A DNA stretch of 64,000 nt from Blepharisma stoltei. Lineage: Eukaryota > Ciliophora > Heterotrichea > Heterotrichida > Blepharismidae. The notes under the pieces were generated by a model. The model was not told the origin of the DNA. It was given only the letters and a program-made list of their open reading frames with translations, and searched no databases. The translations under genes and the position numbers were made by a program. Each line of letters opens with the position of its first letter. The first letter of the stretch is position 1. The stretch lies in the NCBI GenBank assembly GCA_914767885.1, contig CAJZBQ010000050.1, positions 558,001-622,000 on the forward strand, written 5' to 3'. Positions 56,290-64,000 of the stretch are shown here, piece after piece.

Positions 56290-59170
56290 AGAGATGGCTT
56301 TAATTTTAATAAATATTTATTTATTTTATTATAATCCCTCTCAATAGCTCTTCCACTCATATGCTATTTTAAGTAGTAAAAATAGTTTTCAATTTTTCTT
56401 GCGATTTTTGTTTTTTGTCTGACTGAATCGAATAAAAGTTCAGCTAAACTTGTGGGTCTTTGTCTTTCATATAGAATTTATTTCCTCTCATACCTTCATC
56501 TTTTTTTCTTCATTTGCTTTCCTTATATGTCCCTTATAAGCTCTTAATGAAATTTTCTGAAATTCTTAGTGCTTAATTCAATTTTTGCTCAAAAATGCTT
56601 TGATATCATCAACACTATACTCTTTATCAAATATAATTTGAGGGATTGGTTGAAAATCCGAAATATTGCATAATTAGCTTATACTCATCTGATCCCTATA
56701 ATAAATTGAGTTTTGCTTGCTAGTTCATCAAGAAATTGAGCTAAATCACCATAATAAGCCTACTTTTTCTAGTTGAGATATACTTTTACAGCATATTTTT
56801 CGAAAACTTAGAAATTCATCCTTCAATATAATATCTATTGAGATTATAGTAAAGATAATTTCAGATTCATTTTATCTTACAAGGTGCTGATATTTGGCTG
56901 TAATCCAATGCGAACTGTCATTTTCTTTATCTTGTCTTTTAACTTTTGTGTGATTTTTCTCTGGGCCGTTTTCTTGACATCTCTAGAATTCTCTAGTATC
57001 TTGATAAGCCTAGTAAACCTTTTTTACCTTCTATCATTGAAACACTTCTAAGCTCTTTTTATTAATTTAAAGCTTCCTCCCAGCATTTTCTAATTTTTTG
57101 GCTTTATGAGCCTTCCGCAGTATTTTAATGCACGATTTTTCCCATTTTACCCAGGTTTTAGCTCATCCTTATGACCAGCAGAATCTTATAGATTAGCCAA
57201 GATTACCATTCTATAATCAATTTCAATACTTCTACCACTCCGCCAGCAAAAAGTCTAATTCCTTCACAGGATCAAAGATTTATTGTTCAGGCAAAACTTT
57301 TATCATCCCTTGCTCTATTTAAGAGGAAATTTGATATCTTGAGCTATTTCAAGTTCAAATAATTAAAAGAAATTACAAATAGAACTAATGTTATCTGCTA
57401 ATTAAGAGATAAATTTGACTTTGAAAACTTAAATATTTTATAAGGCATTTATCAAATATTATTTGCTTCCTAATTTCATTTGGTTGCTTGACCTTAGAGA
57501 TGCCATATACCAAACAATCTGATGCAAAATAATCCAAATATAATTAGAATCTATTAAAATTTTAAATGTAGGACTTAAAACAATAAAAATCATATCTTAT
57601 TATATTTTAATAAAAGTGCTTTTATGAGCTAAAAATTTCCAAAAAAATCATTAAAGCTAATCGCCTTAATTATTTAAACTTTAATTTATCATAATAGCTA
57701 TGTCAAATCTTTTGATTCAAACTCAAAATATTATCAAAATTGATCTATCCCTTTTATTATAGTTATAATTTTAATAAATATTTATTTATTTTAATTTAAT
57801 CCCCTCTCAATAGCTTTTCAACTCAAATGCTATCTTAAGCGTTAAGAAAAGTTTTCAAAATTTTTCTTGCGATTTTATTTTCCTTTCCCTTTCAGTCTCA
57901 CTAAATCAAATACAAGTTCAGCTAATCTTATGGATCTTTGTCTTTCCCATATAGAATTTTATTTCTCTCATACCTTTCATCTTTTTCTCTTCATTTGCTT
58001 TCTTTATCTGTCCCTTATAAGCTCTTCATGAAATTTTCTGAAATTCTTAGTGCTTATTTCAATTTTGCTTAAAGATACTTTGATGTCATCAACACTATGC
58101 TTTTGAAAATCAGGATAGTTTTGTTTTCTTATACTCTTTATCAAATAAAATTTGAGGGATTGGTTGAAAATCCCAAATATTATATAATTAGCTTATTCTC
58201 ATCTGATTGCTATAATAAACTGAGTTTAGCTAGCTAATCCATCAAAGAAATTGAGCTAAATCACTATAATAAGCTTACTTTTTCTAGTAGAAATATACTT
58301 TTAGAGCATATCTTTCGAAAACTTAGAAATTTATCCTTCAATATAATATCTATTGAGATTGCAGTGCAAATTCATTTGATCTTATGAGGCGCTGATATTT
58401 GGTTGTATCCTTTATCACATGTATATACACCTACTGAAATATTCTATAGCATGAAACATGATAACAAGTTATTTAATAGCTTGAAAATATTAATTATATT
58501 TTAATCAAAGCCCTAATATCAACTTCTTTTAATATTTAACAAACGCAGATGCTTTGAATAGCCTGAGCAAGTATAATCCAGATGTGAACTGTCATTTTCT
58601 TTATCTTGTCTTTTTAACTTTTATGTGATTTTTCTCTAAGCCTTTTTCTTGATATCTCTAGAATTCTCTAGTATTTTGATAAGCCTAGTAAACTTTTTTT
58701 ACCTTCTTTCATTCAGGTATTTCTAAGCTGTATTTCTAATTTAAAGCTTCTTCACAGTATTTTCTAATTTTTTGGCTTTATAATCCTTCCGCAATGTTTT
58801 AATACACTATTTTTCCCATTTTACCCAGGTTTTAGCTCATCCTTATGACCAGCAGAATCCTATAGATAAGTCAAGATTACAAATCTAAAACCAATTTCTG
58901 TACTTCTACCACTCCACCAGCAAAAAGTCTAATTCCTTCACAGGATCAAAGATTTGTTGTTCAGGCAAAACTTTTATCATCCCTTTAAAGATCAATAGCA
59001 AGTTTTAGACTGTGAGGACAATGATTTTACAGCATTTAATTATATGAAAAAGTAGTTTCCAGCTTGATTCCTTAATTTTGAAAGCTTTTTGCTCTATTTA
59101 AGAGGAAATTTAATATCTTGAACTATTTCAAGTTCAAATAATTAAAAGAAATTACAAATAGAACTAATGT
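56290..59170. repeat. Decayed tandem duplication, unit about 1.1-1.4 kb
   Basis: Copy A (about 56290-57420) and copy B (about 57760-59170) share long blocks in order, for example CCCTCTCAATAGC.CTTCAACTC and TGACCAGCAGAATC. The minus strand has coding-like scraps (GVxEVxKLIIEW, NEEKKMKGMREIKFYMGK) broken by many stops, so the ancestor was probably a gene or transposon of unknown type. Copy B has segments absent from A, at least two TA-bounded. Confidence 0.7.
58406..58575. mobile_element. 168-bp TA-bounded segment present only in copy B
   Basis: Copy B reads TTGTA...TAATCC, where copy A (about 56902) has the joined CTGTAATCC. This is what an IES with an empty paralogous site would look like. 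A TA-bounded segment of about 37 bp at 58106-58142 behaves the same way. Confidence 0.55.
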
Positions 59171-59348
59171 TTTTAGTAAGGATTTTTAGCTTACAGCTTG
59201 ACTTAATAAAATAAAATTAATACGTATTGATAACACAATTGAAGATTTTAAAAGTCGCAAAAAAACTACAGATATTTATTCTAATAAAAATAATTTTGTT
59301 TGTATTCCCCAGATAATATAAAAATCTCTTATCTCCTATTGAAAATAT

Positions 59349-62300
59349 TTACATCGGACAGCGCTCACTCAATTCTTTATTTTTGAGATCAAATTCCACC
59401 AGCTCATTCCGTGTTCAAGTGAAATAAATCTTATCCTTAAATCTGACTGCATGAAACGTCACAATGTGCCTTCCAGAAGTTTTCCTACTTTTTTTGCCAT
59501 CATCTAATGCTATTGATTTCGCTTTGATAAATATTTCCATAGCTCAATAATATATATTCTAATTTCTATTAGAATATATCATCTCTATAACTCTAGGCCT
59601 AAATCGCTCTTTGTAGAGCAATTATGTCATTAAAAGATTTATTTTTAATTAATAAAAAAAATATACTCGATTGTCAGCAGAAAAAATAATTTTACTCTGA
59701 TGATTCATTGAGAATCCTGAATTTTTATAAAAACAATTTTTTGTGATGTCGTAATAATAAAGCTGTTTGATTAAATTTTGAACTATTAATATACAGCCTT
59801 GAAAAGAAATAGAGAGGATAATTGAAACTCACAACGGGAAGAGGAGTTAGGGTTGCTCATTCTTCTGTTTCTATATTAAATTTAAGTGATACTGAGTCAA
59901 AATTACCTCCAAATGCATATATATAGTTATCATAATAAGCTAAACAAGGTTTTTGTGTCGGAATCCCTGATGCAAGCTGCTTTATGGACTTCTTATAATC
60001 AATAATAAAGGCTTCACCTATAGGAGGACGATATACTCCAGGGTCAAACCTCCATAAAAGAAAGTTGAGCGATTAGTTGGAATAAGTCCAGAAGAACAGC
60101 TTCTTAATATATGAGGAAGTTTAGTTATAGAACTTTCTCTTCAATAGCGCGAAAAGACGTGCATCCTGGTTTAACTAAAAGGGTCTTTGGACAATGAAAA
60201 TCTGCTATTCCTTCTCCATAAGAGAGGAAAATAGTGAAAATGAAGATTTTTGTCCGATCCAGTTTCGAGAACTGGAAGGGATTATTTTGTCCTAAATTAA
60301 GAATACCTGAGTTATTGTGGGATTTTGATTTCCTACAAAATTTTTTAATTTTAATGTATTTTGGTTCGTCAAATGGTTTTGACGAGTTAATTCTGGCAGG
60401 CACGTGAAATAAAAAAAATAATTGATTGCCATAATGTTTTAATTTTCTGATTTTAAGGATGATCAGAAATTTTAATAAATGGCACAGGATCAAAAAAACG
60501 AGATTAAAGATTAGTGAAAGCAAGCATATATTTTCTAGCTATAAGACGCCCAGATATTTGCTAATAAAATAATAAGAATTATAATAAATAACTTTTATAT
60601 TTCTCAAATTAATTTTTTTATTTAAATTTCGCTATTTGATGCCATTGTTTTCTCTTTCTGAATTTGAACCCAAATTCATTTTTGAACATTTTTTGTTCGT
60701 TTAAGTGTCATCTTGATTTGCACGCTATATAAAAAAATTAAAACTCTTAAGTCACCACTTGCGGTTTCATTGAAAGTATGATATTTGAGATTTAAAATAA
60801 GCTATTTGGTGCCTTTATTTTCCGCTTTCTGGACTCGAGCACAAATTTATTTTTGAACATTTTTTGTTCGTTTAAGCAGCCATCTTGATTTTGCTCGCTA
60901 TAGAAATATTAAAACTCTTAAGTCACCACTTGCGGTTTCATTGAGAACTTGGTATTTAAAGTATCAAAACAACTATTTTTGACACCTTTATTTTCCGCTT
61001 TCTGGACTCGAGCACAAATTTATTTTTGAACACTTTTTGTTCGTTTAAGCCGCCATCTTGATTTGCACGCTATATAAAAAAATTAAAACTCTTAAGTCAC
61101 CACTTGCGGTTTCATTGAAAGTATGATATTTGAGATTTAAAATAAGCTATTTGGTGCCTTTATTTTCCACTTTCTGGACTCGAGCACAAATTTATTTTTG
61201 AACAAATTTTTGTTCGTTTAAGCAGCCATCTTGATTTGACCGCTATATAAAAAAATGCAAACTCTTAAGTCACCACTTGCGGTTTCATTCAAAACTTGAT
61301 ATTTGAAAACTAAAATAAGCTTCTGGTATCTTTATTTTCCGCTTCTTGGACTCGAGCACAAATTCATTTTTGAACAATTTTTTGTTCGTTTAAGTGCCAT
61401 CTTGATTTGCACGCTATATAAAAAAATTAAAACTCTTAAGTCACCATTTGCGGTTTCATTGATAGTATGATATTTGAGATTTAAAATAAGCTATTTGGTG
61501 CCTTTATTTTCCGCTTTTTGGACTCGAGCACAAATTCATTTTTGAACATTTTTTGTTCGTTTAAGCCGCCATCTTGATTTTGTACGCTATATAAAATATT
61601 AAAACTCTTAAGTCACCACTTGCGGTTTTATTGTAGACTTGATATTTGAGATTTAAAATAAGCTAGTTGACATCTCTATTTCCGCTTTCTGGACTCGAGC
61701 ACAAATTCATTGTTTAACATTTTTTGTTCGTTTAAGCAGCCATCTTGATTTGGTACGCTATATAAAAAAATTAAAACTCTTAAGTCACCACTTGCGGGTT
61801 CATTGAAAGTATGAAATTTGAGATTTAAAATAAGCTATTTGGTGCCTTTATTTTCCGCTTTTTGGACTCGAGCACAAATTCATTTTTGAATATTTTTTGT
61901 TCGTTAAAGCCGCCATCTTGATTTTACTCGCTATAGAAATATTAAAACTCTTAAGTCACCACTTGCGGTTTCATTGAGAACTTGGTATTTAAAGTATCAA
62001 AACAGCTATTTGATGCCTTTATTTTCCGCTTTATGGACTTGAGCACAAATTCATTGTTTAGCATTTTTTGCTCGTTTAAGCCGCCATCTTGATTTTGTAC
62101 ACTATATAAAAAATTAAAACTCTTAAGTCACCACTTGCGGTTTCATTCCAAACTTGATATTTGAGAACTAAAATAAGTTATTTGATGCCTTTATTTTCCG
62201 CTTTTTGGACTCGAGCACAAATTCATTTTTGAACAATTTTTTTTCGTTTAAGCAGCCATCTTGATTTTGCTCGCTATAGAAATATTAAAAACTCTTAAGT

Positions 62301-63372
62301 CACCACTTGCGGTTTCATTGAGAACTTGGTATTTAAAGTATCAAAACAACTATTTGACACCTTTATTTTCCGCTTTCTGGACTCGAGCACAAATTCATTT
62401 TTGAACATTTTTTGTTCGTTTAAGCTGCCATCTTGATTTTGCTCGCTATATAAAATATTAAAACTCTTAAGTCACCACTTGCGGTTTCATTGAGAACTTG
62501 GTATTTAAAGTGTCAAAACAGCTATTTGGTGCCTTTATTTTCCGCTTTCTGGACTCGAGCACAAATTCATTTTGAACAATTTTTGCTCGTTTAAGCCGCC
62601 ATCTTGATTTTGTGTACGCTCAATAAAAAATTAAAACTCTCTTAAGCCACCACTTGCGGTTTTATTGTAGACTTGATATTTGAGAACAAAAAAAGCTATT
62701 TGACACCTCTATTTTCCACTTTCTGGACTCGAGCACAAATTTATTTTTGAACATTTTTTTGTTCGTTTAATCCGCCATCTTGATTTTGTCAACTTTCTGA
62801 TCATCCTTAACATCAGAAAATTAAAAAAATAATGGCAATTTTTTATTATTTATTTCAAGTACTAACCAGAATTGACTCGTCAAAACTATTTGACAAACCA
62901 AAATACATTGAAATTAAAAAATTTGCAAGAAATCAAAATTCCACAATAGCTCAGGTATTCATAATTCAGACCAAAAAAATTCCTTCAAGTTCTCTAGACT
63001 GGATCGGGCAGAACTTTTCACTTTTACTATTTGCCTCTCTTATGGAGAAGGAAAAGCTAATTTTCATGGTCCAAAGACCTTTTAGTCAAACTAAGATGCA
63101 CGTCTTTTCGCGCTATTGAAGAGAAAGTTCTATACAATTGATAAGGTTTTTTCTTCTAAATTTCAATTAAATAACTCATCTGAATCTTCTTTTATATATA
63201 TGAGTTCATGATTGCCAGATTCGTATAATTTTGTTTTCTTTATAATTGATTCAGCAGCTTGCTTCAAGTGCTTGGAAGTTGCAATGATTGCACAGAGTTC
63301 TCGATGATTGAGAAAGGCCACTCTGCTTTCTCATTAGTTAAATGACATAGAAACTAGGCAAGCTTCTTTCAT
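59349..63372 (-). CDS. Kelch-type protein interrupted by a 3.0-kb satellite IES (frame-broken as it stands)
   Basis: The 5' part (63372-63135) encodes a Cys/His-containing stretch then ESGNHELIYIKEDSDELFNW. The downstream part (60125-59349) continues TKLPHILRSCSSGLIPTN, kelch blade AYYDNYIYAFGGNFDSVSL, then LYYYDI and KIYFTWTRNELVEFDL, to the TAA. Removing 3,007 bp between TA 60126 and TA 63133, and 105 bp between TA 59548 and TA 59653, joins these in frame. Remaining problems are a TAA near 63350, a missing base near 60045 (GGFDPG expected) and a shift near 59810. These may be homopolymer errors or decay. Confidence 0.6.
59548..59654. mobile_element. 105-bp AT-rich IES in the kelch-type gene
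   Basis: TA-bounded with a shared AATA/TATT context. Removal joins DNRVYFFY to WAMEIFIKAK in frame, with TGA as Trp at the junction. Confidence 0.75.
60126..63134. mobile_element. 3.0-kb IES with long inverted ends and an internal satellite
   Basis: TA 60126-60127 and 63133-63134. Both ends begin TATAGAACTTTCTCTTCAAT and stay matched as inverted repeats for about 390 bp (60128-60515 against 62800-63132). Removing it joins kelch-gene codons in frame (SIV then TKLPHIL). The arms retain coding-like reading (KPKYIEIKKF against EPKYIKIKKF), so they may descend from a gene end. No transposase was found. Confidence 0.9.
60610..62790. repeat. 173-bp satellite array, about 13 units
   Basis: The landmark GGACTCGAGCACAAATT recurs at about 172-173 bp spacing (60834, 61007, 61179 and onward), with TTAAGTCACCACTTGCGG and GAACATTTTTTGTTCGTTTA in each unit. 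Units differ by point changes and small indels. Two subtypes are seen after the GGTTTCATT landmark: GAAAGTATGATATTTG and GAGAACTTGGTATTTA. The array is entirely inside the 3.0-kb IES. Confidence 0.95.
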
Positions 63373-63389
63373 TTTAATATGTAAAAATT

Positions 63390-64000
63390 TAAAAACTTAT
63401 AAATTTTATGAAGGAAAGATGCTGAATCAGCACACAATAATATAAAAACTTATAGCGTACCTTCAGAAAAACTTACACGGAAATTGAGCCACTTGATTTC
63501 AAATTAGACGGCGAAATAGACTTTATGTGTTTGAAAAATAAGTATATAGGTGCTATACTCACATTTTGTAAATTTGTGATTTTATGCTGATTTGATTATC
63601 AGTATTTGCATAAAATTATTATTATTTAAAAATTAAATGTTTGTTTCAATTTAAATGAGGTTAAATTACCAAGCTGTTAATCTCGATATATTTTTAGAGA
63701 CTTATCTTCCTATTCAATCAATTGATAATATTTCTGGTAATTTTCTAATTCCCAATTAAGTTTATTACCAAACTATAAATAAAAATGATTGCTTTTATAA
63801 CTATTTGAGCCATTTTTGACCTCTCTTATAATTTTATAGTTTTTTAAACTGTGCTTTTCAATTAAAATTATGAAAGCCTATCAAATATTATTGGATAATT
63901 GATTTTTGTTAATTATATTTGATAAAGTTCTATTAAATATATTTTAACTTTTAATTATACTTGATAATTGCTCATTTTGAAGTTAAAATATTTTATAGTA
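63390..64000. other. AT-rich, no gene seen
   Basis: Upstream of the kelch-type gene. Only short frames; a solitary TTTCAATTTAAATGAGGTTAA near 63644-63664 resembles a worn family 3 core. The window ends here. Confidence 0.4.

Noticed and set aside
60610-62790. CRISPR array
   Set aside because: Units of 173 bp are contiguous with no short repeat/unique spacer alternation, and the host is a eukaryote; it is a satellite.

Overview
The window reads as micronuclear (germline) DNA of a ciliate, most consistent with a Blepharisma-like heterotrich. TGA is read as tryptophan throughout: the long genes stay open only if TGA is Trp, and paralogues here exchange TGA with TGG at matching positions. Genes are interrupted by AT-rich, TA-flanked segments whose exact removal restores frame, which is the signature of internal eliminated sequences (IESs). 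The genus is an inference from the code, the IES style and one candidate 16-nt intron.

Layout. 1-3601 (-): N-terminal part of a large unrecognised protein, split by a 0.44-kb IES and a 2.4-kb foldback IES. 4660-7440 (+): a decayed importin-alpha gene riddled with IESs and a retroposon. 8.0-9.96 kb: small repeats and an ankyrin/MYND-like relic. 10146-11779 (+): an MFS sugar-type transporter. 12381-13637 (-): RAD23. 14323-27630 (-): a complete DNA-PKcs (NHEJ PI3K-like kinase) containing five IESs; removing them gives one frame of 3,729 residues. 27712-28230 (+): a bacterial-type RibD/DHFR-fold reductase. 28428-30044 (-): a kelch protein.

30.8-51.8 kb holds three paralogous genes for a secreted Ser/Thr-rich surface-type protein. 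Copy 1 (+) and copy 3 (-) form the arms of a large inverted duplication, and copy 2 (-) lies between them. Comparing the arms gives natural empty sites for several IESs. 51854-56082 (+) is a frame-broken SPRY/HECT ubiquitin-ligase relic. 56.3-59.2 kb is a decayed tandem duplication. 59349-63372 (-) is a second kelch-type gene split by a 3.0-kb IES with near-perfect terminal inverted repeats and about 13 copies of a 173-bp satellite.

The unifying theme is germline mobile DNA. One IES/MITE family has a fixed architecture: TA, then ACTCCCCC, then a core word, a roughly 45-bp spacer and a second core, with a hairpin of two opposed cores at the other end. The core word differs between members. GC-rich, SINE-like insertions with 14-16 bp target duplications add a second layer, one of them nested inside an IES of the DNA-PKcs gene. 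Several genes carry single-base frame breaks; some may be homopolymer errors in the assembly, others are clearly decay.
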